64,000 nt of DNA, from positions 14,826,355 through 14,890,354 of the forward strand of contig OZ029918.1 in NCBI GenBank assembly GCA_964023275.1, read 5' to 3'. Below, piece by piece: positions 1 to 13,069 of this stretch (positions are counted from its first letter, which is position 1; every line of letters begins with the position of its first letter). Below the pieces are notes generated by a model. It was given only the letters and a program-made list of their open reading frames with translations. It made no database searches and was not told where the DNA came from. Made by a program: the position numbers and the translations under genes. The stretch is from Norana najaformis (taxonomy: Eukaryota; Annelida; Clitellata; Crassiclitellata; Hormogastridae).

Positions 1-240
1 CTTAATATAGTCTCTTAGTACCTAAGTAATTGTAGCACCTGGGTGCCTAAGTACCTTACAAAAGTGCTGCCCACATATGGCTGTCTAACTGATCTTACAA
101 GTGTGTTTTAAGAATTTTTCAGCATCACATGTAATGGCAGAGGGCAGTCCTCTCCCTCTCTACCTGATCTTTTCACTGACAGTATACAGTCAGCGTATTT
201 ATCTTATAACTGCGTTCACTAGGGACACAAGTGGAACAGA

Positions 241-352
241 AATCTAGGAACATCTTTCTTCCCTGGGGGATAGGAATGCCCAACCACTGGGTTGTGGATT
301 CAAATCACTGACAGCCCAGCTCTCTATCCACTAGACCATCATCCAACTCTAA
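241..352 (-). repeat. tRNA-derived SINE-like fragment
   Basis: Read on the minus strand, this segment has a good RNA polymerase III A-box (TGGTCTAGTGGATAGAG, from 321-337) and a weaker B-box (GTGATTTGAATCC, from 297-309) at tRNA-like spacing. The arms do not pair into a full cloverleaf, so it is a tRNA-derived SINE head or tRNA pseudogene rather than a working tRNA gene. It lies beside the 3' end of a LINE remnant. I cannot assign a SINE family. Confidence 0.45.
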
Positions 353-360
353 CACCAGAC

Positions 361-1345
361 TATTGTAATTGTAATTTGAGATTTACAAAGCGCCTCTTAG
401 AGGATAAACTCAACAGAGGTGCTTCCGACCCAAAAAAGTAAAATCACTGTTGAACAGTACAGTCTTCAGGCGCCTGCGGAACACTGAGAGGGGGAGAGAA
501 AGGGGCTCAAGTCGAAATTCTCGAGGGAGACGATTCCAGCAAGTGGGACCAACGTAGGCAAAGCTTCTGGACTGGGCTGCAGCGGTACGCATGCAAGGGA
601 CAAACAGGAGATCTTGAGTGGCCGAGCGAAGGGTGCTACGGCCCGGCAACGAGGAGACCAAAGTGCAGAAGTGAATGAGGTAAAGGGGAGCAGAGCCAAG
701 AAAACAATTGCGCATGAGGGAGAGGATCTTAAAGTGGACACGCTGCTGGACGGGGAGCCAGTGAAGAGTGTCACGAATATAAGACGAGACGTGGCCATAT
801 TTTGGAATGCCCCCTATGAGACGAGCAGCAGAGTTGAGAACAGATTGTAGCTTAGCAGTGTTGGCAAGCGATAGGCCGGTATAGATGGCGTTCCCAAAGT
901 CAACCCTGGTGCAAATGAGGGCATGGACCAGCGTGGAGATAGCGTGAAAGGAAAGAGTACGGCGAATGGTACAGAGCTGATGAAGATGATAAAAACAAGA
1001 GCAAGAGACGCTGTTAACATGAGCAGTACAACCTGCTCCAGTACAACCTCAAGATCCCGGACAGTAGTAGAGAAGGAGATATCTGGAAATCTTTGGCGTA
1101 AGGAGGAGAGATCGATCTTGGCGAGCTGTAAGCGGCCACCAAGCCAGATGAACTGGGTCTTATTACAGTTCAAGCAGAGGTGACTGGAGGACATCCATAG
1201 GTCAAGGACAGATGTGGCATCGAGAATCCTCTGAACAAGGGCAGGGGCTGCCTCTGCCAGACCACGGGCATAGCCTGGGTGTTGTCTGCATACTGAAGGA
1301 CGGCAACACTCAGTGGGAACCATAAATGAAAAAATTACAAGCTGC
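361..1345 (-). mobile_element. CR1/L2-like LINE remnant, 3' part of reverse transcriptase
   Basis: Minus-strand translation from about 1345 to 410 gives the C-terminal part of a non-LTR retrotransposon reverse transcriptase, broken by at least one frameshift near 1030. Recognisable blocks are LNCNKTQFIWLG (thumb-proximal), FSTTVRDLEVVLEQ, and the terminal SFAYVGPTCWNRLP followed by FRRRLKTVLF. The 3' end, at the low-coordinate side, is a short tail of TTACAAT-type repeats at 361-378, as in CR1/L2 elements. It is 5'-truncated and dead. The family is named from motif resemblance, not from a search. Confidence 0.8.
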
Positions 1346-1479
1346 AAACTCTTTATCAGCATAATTTTTTACCACTTTTAAAAATTGTTTGAAAATGCCT
1401 TATTCTGGACATGTTCCTGCATCTATCCAAACATGAAGATGCCCAGAATATAATAAACTATACTGCAGACGAGTCGTTA

Positions 1480-1710
1480 ACTATCCTGTGGAAAAGCTGA
1501 TTGCTCAAGACGACAAGAAGCTCTTCCAGAAACTGCAGTTTCCTGGTCACAGCCTTCATCAGCTCTTGCCACCTATTTGTGAGGAAAAGTACTCACTTTG
1601 CAACAAAACACACCCTTGCATTTTACCTATCGATACATCTAAACTGTCTAAAAGTAGTTATACGAATTAATGTATCTTTAGTCATATTTAGTTGTGCATG
1701 CCTGTCTTAT
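1480..1710 (+). mobile_element. Non-LTR retrotransposon 3' coding fragment
   Basis: The + frame at 1488-1670 contains LFQKLQFPGHSLHQLLPP followed by a short basic tail. This resembles the conserved C-terminus downstream of the reverse transcriptase in a common invertebrate LINE type, where GH-x-L-x-x-LLPP recurs. No other domain remains. It is probably a 5'-truncated copy, unrelated to the minus-strand LINE just upstream. Confidence is moderate because the evidence is one motif. Confidence 0.45.
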
Positions 1711-2198
1711 ATTTGCTTATGTTACAATCTATTCAAAAATGTATTCAATCATTACATACAATGTTAATGCATGTGTAAGATGGCTTTGTTAAAGGATTCA
1801 AATAATGGCTATGTACTTATCTACTTACTTAGAATAGGACATTCTGTGATTTTCTCACCTCTCATAACAGTCTGACCACTTTATAAAGCGGAAGAAAAGA
1901 AACAGACAACAAGCTCAAAAACTAGAAAAGTTACATTAAAATAAAAGTGGGGCCTGTTGAAATGGGAAACAACATAGTTCTGATCACAGGGTGAAAGCTT
2001 CATTTAAGCCAATTTAAATGTACACTGAAACTCTTTATAACACTGTCCTTGGTGACCATATCAAGAATCACCCTACAATGAGTTCATGCTATAATAGGAC
2101 ATTCTCTAAATAGAACTAAATTTGGGATTCATGTACCCAAATGCATTATATCAGAATCTGTTATAATGGAGAATATTATTATAAGGAGTTTATGGTGT

Positions 2199-2764
2199 AT
2201 GAAAACCGGTACCGCGACAATTCGTCTACAGACTTTTCGTCTACGACACTTCGTCTACAGACATTTCGCCGACCGACATTTCGCCTACTATGACGTTTCG
2301 TCTACAGACTTTTCGTCTACGGCACTTCGTCTACAGACATTTGCCGTTATCTTTGTAATTTTATAAAGAAGTAAAAACTGAAAGTGAAGTAAACTATGAA
2401 GATGGCAAACGGAAGTTAAAGAAATAGTGATGTTGTAAATCATACGTTGAATTACTGAGTAAGGACAATTTTCAGTTTAAGAAATCATCCAAAACATAAT
2501 TTGATAAACATTACACAAGATTTTACGAAGCGGTCCCACTTTCATTGCGCCACCCTGTATTTTTCACCGGAAATACATCTGTCCACGCGCATTCTTCTAC
2601 CAAAGAAATAACATTTACTGTTACAAATAAAGAAATAGTCCCGTAGACGAAAGGTCTGTAGATAAAACATCATAGTGGGCGAAATGACGGTCAGCGAAAT
2701 GTCTGTAGACGAAGTGTCGTAGAAGAAAAGTCTGTAGACGAATTGTCGTGATACCATAAAAACC
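2199..2764. mobile_element. Non-autonomous DNA transposon with long terminal inverted repeats
   Basis: Inverted arms of about 115 bp lie at 2208-2322 and 2641-2755, starting GGTACCGCGACAATTCG and, on the other strand, GGTATCACGACAATTCG. They agree at roughly nine bases in ten. The flanks ATGAAAACC (2199-2207) and ATAAAAACC (2756-2764) match at 8 of 9 bases and look like a target-site duplication. The arms are built from short repeats of TTCGTCTACAGAC and TTTCGCC; in the left arm a unit with a period of about 76 bp restarts near 2297. The 300-bp core has no coding capacity. Long arms plus a 9-bp duplication resemble Mutator-like elements, but that is inference. Confidence 0.8.
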
Positions 2765-4479
2765 ATTTATCTATTGTATAGTGTACCAATTATTATTACT
2801 GTTAGTCATTAGTTTGAACTGGTAAGTGAACAGTTTAATTCCTATATTAGCGCCATGCAATAATGCTTTTAAGAGTTCTATACAGAGAAATTTACCACTA
2901 AAATACAGTAATTAATACTTTTTAATAGTATTTAATTAAAATACTGTAATGAGCTAATAATTTGTTTGTCTCTCACTGGTATGCTTAGAATCCTAACTTT
3001 TCCTTTTTCCTTACCTTACTCATCGTCTGCCGGCTCATCCCAAGTTGGATTCTGTCTTCACTGAGCTTAAGAAAACATGCTGCTTCCCTTTTTAGCACTT
3101 AGCAAACTGCAAAGTTTATAGAACTTTACAATAACCATGTACATACTCACATAAATTTATTATAATTATTCAGCAAGTGCCATTGCGATTCCCTCTTCTT
3201 CTCTACTCTTAGAAGCAGCATTCCCTCCACTTAAAAAATACAGTGCATGAGTTTTTGAACTTGCTATGTGCAAAGATCTGTTGGATAAATTTACACTGTT
3301 TGACCATTTTGTGGTGTGCAGAGCCACAAAACTGCTGTGAAGCCACACTGCTCTGAAGCTTAGATATAACACTGCTTAGATGGCAAACTGGCTTGATGAA
3401 TGAGAAACAGTGCTTAAAAAGTGAAGAAGCCACCACATTAAAGGAAGTATTTGATGGACATATTCGTGTGGTGTTTAAACCATGACAATTCTGACATTTG
3501 TAATGCACTGAGATAGTAAGGGCCTGAAGTTGCCTTATAGTTTTGCCTATGGATGTGCAGGTGGTGAATAATAAACATATGCAATTTCTTCCATCAAACT
3601 AATCAGCTCCCATGTCATAAATATGACATGAACAAGCAACAACTTGGGGATTCAACCAACAGATTCAAGTTATTTAAATTTAGTCAGTCTGTTACCTGCA
3701 GTCAGTTAGTAATTACTTATGCAACACAGACTGATCCAAGTTATTTACTTGATGACAAATTGCTTGCTCAGTCCCTTTCATACATACCAGTACCAGTTTC
3801 AGAGAGTTTCAATACCATTTTCTCAGTGGACTCATGTAACAAGTACAGAACCCCGATAAACTTATGAAGCCAGTTTAAAACCTTCTGTTTTATTGCATAG
3901 TAAACTCCATGCTCATCCGAAGTGGACCCTGGTCCTTAATTCAATTCTGGATCTGGCATATAACCTCTACCAAAGTCCACAGCCTTCCTAAAACGCCCCC
4001 TCCCACAGTCGGCCCAGGACAAATATAACACAAACAACCCACTGTCTACACCAGGCCACCTGTTTAAAATTTGTGAAGTCAGCCGAATTCTTATTAACTG
4101 CTGAATATGTAACAGTATGCAGACCTCTGCGTAAAACGGGCTAACCTGGGACCCATTTCAGGTACCCAAAAGCCTACACACATGCACAGCCGGTAGGCCG
4201 CGTTGGTTTGTGATAGCCACCACAACAAAATCACCTAGGCCTAGGCCTTGCTCTAGAAGGACTAAAACGCACGGCATCCAGTGGACGTCTTGCAATATAT
4301 TAACCAAAATACTACCACCAATTAATTTAAAGACGCAATTCAACACCGCCCTCATTCTTGAAACTGCCGACAATAACTGTCCAAAGCCCAACCTTGCCAG
4401 CTGCTATGACCCTATGACCCATCAATGGCCACAACCCTAACATCAGCAACCTAACCACCTACTAGTACAACCGTTACCA
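2765..4479. other. Non-coding AT-rich region
   Basis: No gene is supported here. Short open frames at 3166-3508 (-), 3628-3867 (+) and 4158-4440 have no recognisable domain and overlap on both strands. A + frame near 3265-3400 reads through several stops with a protein-like look (DHFVVCRATKLL), which may be a decayed pseudogene or transposon piece I do not recognise. Confidence 0.4.
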
Positions 4480-5730
4480 AACATGGTGCGATCGTCTTAT
4501 GCTTATCTGACCAGAAGACCTAGATGCTCTAACATGAACGCCTCCCACCTCACTCGCTTTTATTCGGCACGTAATCTCGTTACCTGGATCCCTGAATTTT
4601 TCGGTTTTTCGATTTTCTGCGAGACGATTGTACGACAGGCATCGGTAGACTCGTCGCGTACCCATGCTCGGCCTCTGCAAAATTAAAAGAAAAATTACGA
4701 ATAAGGCAGAAATCAAGTTATCCATACCTCTTTGACTGCAACAGCGAAAGGCCTTTCTAAAGGCTAGCTCACCACGTACGAATACCATGGCAATGATCGC
4801 GACCAACAAAACGCAATTAAATCCGTCTAACCTCGGTCTTTTCTTTCCAGATAGTCGGCAGCCTTCAGCAATGTTGCTATGTTCATATTTTAACGATTTT
4901 TGACTGAATTTGGCTTCGAACTGCTGCGTTTTTCGCGTTCTCCAATCTTGCTGCGACCCGAGACCACTGGCGCATGCGTGCGTTACAGCTGTACAGAGGG
5001 CGTGGCGCCAGTAATGCGACCTATTAAACATAAGTGTCATTGGTAGGCGCTGGATCACCGTTGCAATGTGACCCATATTATACAATTTTAATTGGATACA
5101 GTTTGTAAGTAGTTATCGCCTATTGGAACCTGCAGAATAGAAACTAGGTGAACGCTAACGAAACTAGCGCGGGTCACGTAGCAAATGACGCAATACAAAG
5201 AGATGCAATGATTGGTTAAAGGTGACAGGCTGTCAGATGATTGGTCAGAATTTCGTTTTTATGGTAATTTATGCGCACGCTCTTCGATCGTCCTGGCTTC
5301 AAACAAGCGCGTCCTTGGCATAAAATGTTTGTAAACAGCCAAGGCCACGTGATCATTCTGCACACGCTCCAGTGTGGGATGGTGTTTACCAATAGACGCC
5401 TTGACCTCGAAATCAAATATAAAAATATTCTCAAAATAAAACGATTAGATAACAAGTTGGAATGACCGCTGAACATTGGGAATTTGAGTAGAAAAAGCAG
5501 AAATACGCGAAGAACATTGGATAAGCGCACGCTAAGCGACATTTCGGACTCTGAAACCTACGCTGCCGACAACCCTGACCTTATTTTATTGATCTCGCGT
5601 TTGGCAAATGTGATTCAGATCATAGTTTCGGCTGAATACGCAAGGGGGAGCCACCGTCGGCCGCGTACTTAAAAAAAGACTGCGTTGAAGTGGCATATAG
5701 ACATCGGCACAGGGTGAGGTAAGGGTTTGC
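4480..5730. promoter_or_regulatory. CpG-rich promoter-like patch
   Basis: This stretch is visibly richer in CpG than its neighbours. It holds a palindromic GCGCATGCG core (about 4970-4978) of the kind bound by NRF-1, and two CCAAT-type boxes in inverse form (GATTGGTTA near 5211, GATTGGTCA near 5239). A + frame at about 5484-5672 has a protein-like start (SRKSRNTRRTLDKRTLSD) but no upstream ATG, and a donor-like GAG/GTAAGG lies near 5720. It may be the promoter and first exon of a gene whose other exons I cannot see. This is inference only. Confidence 0.25.
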
Positions 5731-6987
5731 GCTGTTCAGGTTGTTTCCCTAATGTAAAGCAGAACATGTAGGGATTCAACATAGCAGAACTACTATTGAA
5801 ACACCGAGGCTCTTTGCGGTCTAAAAAGCAGGGAGAGTAGGCCTATGTTAAAGAACCTAACAGCAGTGATAACCTGTAATTATGGAATTCTTACTTATCC
5901 AAGACTAGCAGTTGTGGAAATGCCACTAATCAAGCTTTACGTTACGACTTGATGTCGAAATGACGTAAGCCCGAGTACATTAGGCTATCGTTATTAAAGT
6001 TCCCACGCCCTCTATTCACTTGTCTTTCGCGGAGTAAATAGTTATTCCATTGCATGTGGTTTATTCCTATCGTCTTGAAGGGGCCAGCTAGCTCGTTTAC
6101 TTTATTGTGCAGACTATTTTCGGCATGAAGATTTGTGCTTGTTAAAAGACATATACCATGCAGTAGGGCTTTGAGGCCTGTGCTTCTACAGGCCTACGTG
6201 TGCCGATAAGCGCCTGCATATCGAAGAAGCTGGAGCATGAAAAAGGCAGGCCAATTCGATTCTACAGGCATTCTAAAGCACTTCACTTTAAAATGCAGAT
6301 TTAAAGTCGTGCATGCCACTACATCAATTCCTATGCAAATAAACAAGTCATGTAAATATTTTGCTGAACCACTTTTTATGGAGATTTCATTGATGTAGAG
6401 GCGTACGAATACGCTCCAATTTACTATTCTCATAAACATTCACGACTCCTAGACTTAGGCTCAGTTTACCTCGCGATTTCTCAGACGTATATAGGGCCCG
6501 CGAAAACACATCCTTTAAAATGTATCTTTTTACTATTTGTGATAGAGACATGCGGTTTTCGCCTAATAATTCATCAATTGCAGTCCAATCCAGTGTAATA
6601 TCAAAATCAGTTTTGATTTTCCGACTTTGTGAGGATTTTCTCATGCACGGTCACGGTTTCTAAATTTTACGGTAAGAACAACCTTACTAGACTGCAACCA
6701 ATGCATTTCCTATCGATGGCGAACTTAAGTTAGTGTGGTCTTATATGATAATCTGACACAATTGTCGGACTGTAGAGTGTCTAATTATTACCAAGCAGAC
6801 ATTGTGAGTAAGAGAGCGTGGTTAAAGAGGGTGCGTGACATGCAGTCAGAGCTGATAAGCGGCCCCCCCCAGCGGGAATAAGAATTTTTCTGCAGTGGCA
6901 GACACTGACAACATTCGTTAGACCACCTGTTTATTCATAAACGAACGAGTTTTCATTTTAAATAAGCATTTGCACCACATCTTCAAA

Positions 6988-7252
<265 letters not shown>

Positions 7253-8691
7253 CCTTCGATCTGTTCTTCTGTGCTTCTTAACTGATTCTCTTTCCCTACT
7301 TCTTGCCCCACTTTCCACTTTGCTTGCACACGATCTCGTTCAAACCATCTGCTTCTTACTATCGTATCGTACAGGCGCTTTCTAATCTATTCTGACTTGG
7401 AAACTTCTCTGGCGCTGTTATAATGCACATATGTAATGCACAAGTCATCAATCCTTGTTCTTAAATTGCTAACGCACGGAAATTAAACATTTCCATTGAA
7501 AATTTTGCTGCAAAAATAGTAACCAAATGTAGGCCTAAATGTAAATGTACATGTTTTGCTATAGCGACCGTTGGCCTAAATCTTGCTCAATTTGCAATGA
7601 ATTTATCGAATGAGATCCTTCACCACCGCTGCCCTTTTGAATGAGTGCCACGCCATTTATGGTCCCCGTGTACGGACCGTTTTAGTCCGAGATTTAAATC
7701 TGTGAAATAGTATAGCATGTATCGGTATGCGAACCGGTTAGAGGAAACGACGCGGGATTTCCAGGGAGGTTAAAGCCGCTATCGTCGGTCTGAACCTTGC
7801 ATAGAATTTGGAAGCTAAACTTTTTATCGGGAAATTCACTCTGCAGTCACTTATTGCTAGTGGGCAACGCAGTGGAGAGTTTGTAGGCAAAAAGAAATGT
7901 GCATTGACTGCAGTATGTAAGTTCATACTCTGCTTGATTGAAAAAGTTCCGACTGAAAAACTTCTGTGGTAGTCTACCAACAGGCGTTTGGATCTTGACC
8001 TTATAGCAATGCATTTTCACTCCATGGAGTGTGGTCACTTGAATAATTATTATTAATAAGGTTGAACTTCACAAGCTGGTTTTAGCGGGTTAAAAGGGAC
8101 ACCCAGGCCATTTTGCTACCGCGCTTTTGAGGTTCACTTTTGACGCAGAACACTGTTCAGGCGCGTCCATCAGTTTCCCTGCTTTTTCTGTCCGTCCACA
8201 TCTGGCTTTTTCTCTACCCCTCTCTCCCTCCTTTTCTCTGTTTCTTTGTCTGTCTGTATGTATGTATGTACAGTATGTATGCATGTCTCTCTCTCACACA
8301 ACTTCCTCTTGTCTGTCTTGTTCTCGTCCCATTCTTTTTCATTCTTTACGTGGATATTCTTTTCATTCTTTATCTCTTTTGCTAGTAAATACCGTCGTCT
8401 TAGATTTCTGCCATTTCTTCTTGTTTGCCTGTGTGTCTTTATTTGTCTCCCTGCGTATCTGGTGGGCTGGCTGTCTTTGCAGCATTTAACCCAGACTGTA
8501 TCTGCATTTACCTCCACAGCTGTCCATTTGTCTATACAATTCTCTTAGCAACCGACCGGCTGCTAATTTCAATGTAGTTTACCCTACTGCATTGTGCAGA
8601 GAAGGTAACGGTGGGTGGTAGTCGTCGTGTGCTTCCATAACTGAGAGATTCATTGACTTCCTTGCTTCTTGACATGTGCTGCTGCTGCTGC

Positions 8692-8770
8692 GGGAGGAGG
8701 AGGAGGAGGAGGAGGAGGAGGAAGAAGAAGAAGAAGCAGAAGAGGAGAAGGAGGAGAAGAAGGAGAAGGC
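8692..8770. repeat. (GGA)n/(GAA)n microsatellite
   Basis: A run of GAG and GAA triplets with GCTGCTGCT at its left edge. It is purine-rich on the + strand. No gene is associated with it. Confidence 0.9.
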
Positions 8771-8879
8771 GATTATCGATCTCATAAACACCGCTGATTG
8801 GAGTCGAACTTCCGTTTGATGCGCACTCAAGATTTGAAGGACACCATATTTATTGGTTGTCATAGCGCTATGTCCCTCA

Positions 8880-9020
8880 GAAACTGTCCGTCTGTCACTC
8901 CGTGGGTCTGTCTGTACGTATGCTAGTCTGTCCGTGTGTCTCCATGTCTGTCCGTGTATCTGTTTGTCTGTATGTCTGTCCGTGTGTCTGTATGTCAGTG
9001 TGTCTGTCTGTCCTTATGAC
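8880..9020. repeat. GTCTGTCTGTCCGT-type simple repeat
   Basis: Degenerate tetranucleotide repeat of the GTCT/GTCC kind, similar in type to the tracts near 8245-8290 and 10465-10620. No coding signal. Confidence 0.85.
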
Positions 9021-9060
9021 AAATATCAATCAGTAGGTTTTGTTTAAATATTCTCTTCGT

Positions 9061-9190
9061 CATCGTAATCGTAAACTCGAAATTTCTAAAGCGCTACATA
9101 AAAGCTAAGCGCAGGGCACCAGCTGCGTCAAGTCAGTGGGGTTGTCTAAAGCTGTCATGTCAAGAACCAAGTTAATGTTTCGTTGTGGTC
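9061..9190 (-). mobile_element. LINE 3' tail remnant (short type)
   Basis: Begins with a TCGTAATCGTAA repeat followed by CTCGAAATTTCTAAAGCGC and then AAAGCTAAGCGCAGGGCAC. The same arrangement recurs at 11285, 25355 and 61122. The reversed tail repeats and the AAAGCGC block resemble the 3' ends of the LINE remnants at 361 and 21548. It is therefore read as the untranslated 3' end of a LINE on the minus strand. No coding part is left. Confidence 0.6.
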
Positions 9191-9852
9191 TCCGTGGAGA
9201 ATGTAGTGGAAGTCCAGAAGCTTTGCTTTTATATATATTTACTTATAGGTATATAATGTATACGTATGTATGAGATTATGTATATTTATCTTAAATGTAG
9301 ATATTTTTGTGAGCTTACTCAGGTGCAGGCCTGATGTTTATGACATTCTTTAGTGACGATATATTATGTTACATTACATGATATAAAAATAACCGCTATA
9401 TATATATATATACAAATATATTAAAAAAAATAACAAACACAAAATAATAGCACAAAATTATTATTCAATGACAAGGGTAATTGTCAATTTATCAAGATCT
9501 GATGATAACATATGGGCCATAGAGTCACTAAATTTGGATGCACCGAAGTTTCGGCTGAAGCACTTTCTCCCCCCAGACCTATCGTCATGTCAAGAGGTCT
9601 TCGTCGGATAGCCTAAGCTAATCTGCGGAAGACAACTGTAATTACTCTGTTCTGAGCAAGACATCTGTTTTCGGTGGCTCGGCCAAGTTTCTGCACTTTA
9701 CTTCCCCTTTCTGTCATTATCGACGCTACAAAAGGGGTAATTATTATTTTTTTTGCCCCGAGGTATTTATGATCCCTCAGGATTTCAGAAATTAGGGACT
9801 GCTTTGTTCTGGGATCGCCAATCTTCAGTGATATCGTGCTCGATGTCAAAAA

Positions 9853-9897
9853 TTATTATTATTATTATTATTATTATGGAAATTTATTATTATTATA

Positions 9898-9967
<70 letters not shown>
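9853..9967. repeat. (ATT)n microsatellite
   Basis: About 115 bp of ATT triplets with a short interruption (GGAAATTTA) near 9880-9886. Confidence 0.97.
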
Positions 9968-9968
<1 letters not shown>

Positions 9969-10464
9969 ATGGGCAGGTTAGTTTTACGGTCTTTACAGCC
10001 TGGGTTGTCACAGACTAGCTCAGTCACGTGGACAAGCTTGAAGAAACATAACAATTTGAAGTCTTTTCCTAAATCAATCGATTGACAACAGTTGGTGGTT
10101 ACGGATGCCCAGCAGATGGTAGGACGTTCCAGGCAGAAGAATATATTAGCTATTATGTGCGTATTTTCTGACTGTTCATGGTTATCGGTTAGGGGAATCA
10201 CCCACATCTTGCCTTTCAATCATCTGTCTATATGACCTGCGATAAATGGACATTTCTACTACAGTCCCAGACATGAGAGCTAACAATCGAAACAACTGAG
10301 CAACTGGACAACATTAAATTTACGGCTTTGGCTGAGGGGATGGATCGAAAATGGATCTGGTTAATTGCACAGGAATTCAAATCCAGGATGCATCGGTGGA
10401 AGGTTTTTCTTTAACAATGGGCCTCTACGGCATATAACGCGTGTTCTGTGAGAGTGTGCAGAAA

Positions 10465-10640
10465 TATTGAACAGACAGACAGAAGACACACAGACAGTGA
10501 GACTTTGTGTGTCAATCCGGGTGGCTGTATCTGTTTGTCTGTCCGTGGTCTGCATCTGTCTATATCTGCCTTTGTGTCTTTGTCTGCATGTGTGTCTGCC
10601 TGTGTATGTCCGAGCGTTAGTGTATGTTTCTGAACATCGG
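10465..10640. repeat. CAGA/TGTC-type degenerate simple repeat
   Basis: Starts with ACAGACAGACAGA and passes into a TGTCTGTCCGTG-like tract on the same strand. The open frames in it are repeat artefacts. Confidence 0.75.
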
Positions 10641-11284
10641 TGTGTGCCAAATCGACCGTGCAATTTAGAGATGAATGGGCGCCTGGCAAATAAATATTGT
10701 AGTCTCTGCCGTCTTCGGCTGGCGTTCAGTGCGCACTCACTCAGGTCGTGTTGCTTTTGACCGTAATATAGCAACCGTTGCCAAATAACACTGGCCGTTG
10801 TCATGTCAATGACCCATGCGCTCTTCACGGAGGCTGAGCATCAAAGCCAGCGCATTCTTTGAACATATTGTGGTCGGAATGCTTCCACACTGTTAGGCAA
10901 CGGAGCCGACGCTGACAGCCACATTGTTTTCTGCTTTGTATGAATAGCAGTTGAAGTGTAATTGCCATGAGCGATGATGCTTAGAACTGTATGTATCTAA
11001 GCATCTCAGTGACATTGTTGGTCTGCTGCCAACAAGCATTTCTTCTAAGGCTGTCGACGATTAATGTGATTCAGTAGCAGGGACGATTCTAGGCATTGGT
11101 TACTAGCCGAGCAGAAGTCGAATTCTAACGTTCTAAAGCAGATAACTGTCAATGGTAAGTGTGGAATGCTAATGTAAAGAGATTTAAACATTTGATTTGA
11201 ATGCTAACGTAAATAGATCTATTTAATATTTAGTATTTATGGCTGTGAATGCAGCTTTGTCACTCCGTCTCCAAAGTGCGAATT

Positions 11285-11520
11285 AATCGTAATCGTACAC
11301 TCGAGATTTTTACAGCGCCCAACGAAAGCTAGGTCACAGGTCAAGATCCAAGAGTCAGGCAAGCAGGCAGTCAGACGGCTATGGTGAATGGTGTTTGGAA
11401 TTGGAGCGGAAAGTGAGATAAGGGGAAGAGGATGAATCAGGATAGGATTTGTGAAAGAGGAGTGTTTTCAGTTTTGAGTGAAAGACCTATGCAGAAATTG
11501 CAAGAGGTGAAGTGTTGGTG
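11285..11520 (-). mobile_element. LINE 3' tail remnant (long type, internally deleted)
   Basis: Starts with AATCGTAATCGTACACTCGAG and continues with matches to the copy at 25355-25645: CAAGATCCAAGAGTCA, GGTGTTTGGAATTGGAGCGG, GAATCAGGATAGGATTTGTG. It lacks about 75 bp present in that copy between AGCTAGGTC and AAGATCC. Both are probably the 3' ends of one LINE family, inserted in the same orientation. Confidence 0.6.
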
Positions 11521-12485
11521 AATTCGTATGATACACTACAGTGAAGCCTCACTGAGTTATGTTATGATTCACTTAATTGCAGTTTCAGTGGGCTAGTCTT
11601 GCATTCAGCAATTTCCAATCGCACATTAACCCAGTTATGCGCATTAATCTGCAAACGAATGAAGGACATTCTTCATACTTATCGCAAATGACTGCATTAT
11701 AAAGACTTGTAAGCTCTTTTTGCGTCGTTATAATATGTTCAGTACAAGTCTTGCTAGAAACTAATTTTTTTCTACTATAGACTTAATTATTAATAGTCGC
11801 ATGTGAATACCATAATTAGTTTTCTTTCTTAACATGATTTATTTACCATTTAAGCTAAATATTAAGTCGATTATTGAAAAGTAACAATTATCTGTTCTGT
11901 TGTTCATATTTAATTCTTAATTATTTCAAAACATTAGTAAAGTCTAAGGAGGCACCAAAGGCAATCGTTGTGCTGACTTGCTGTAAAAGCCCATTGACAG
12001 TTAGTTTGCCAATTAATCAATTAACCGAAATCAGTGTCTAATTTAGTAAGTTCCTAATCAGGTTAGAGCTGCTGCTCGCATTTTACCCTAATTTGCAAAC
12101 GTTTGCTAGGTCAGTATTTGCCGGAGAGTAGGGGTTCGATCCAACCCACCCCACACGCACACACGTTGGGTTCATGTTGGTCTGACTAAATATGTTGGTC
12201 ACTATCGGTGAATGGTTGCACGTCAGACATATCGACCCACGGCTGATCTAAAATCCGCTCTAGCAATTGGCGCAATGTAGTTTTACCCTCCAACGAATTC
12301 TGACGGCAGAGCAGCATTTGGCCAAAGTGTAAACCAATGTCACACAACCGCGACCATTCGTCCTACAGTATTTATGTCCCACTATGTCTTATATTATACG
12401 TCGGCGTAATGCATGGTGGGCGACGTATATTTTTCCTGGCTAATAGCACATGTACATGTATATTAACTTAATTCCGCAGTTTTCT

Positions 12486-13069
<584 letters not shown>

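Noticed and set aside
4474-5085. 203-codon minus-strand open frame
   Set aside because: No domain or splice context; falls in the CpG-rich promoter-like patch.
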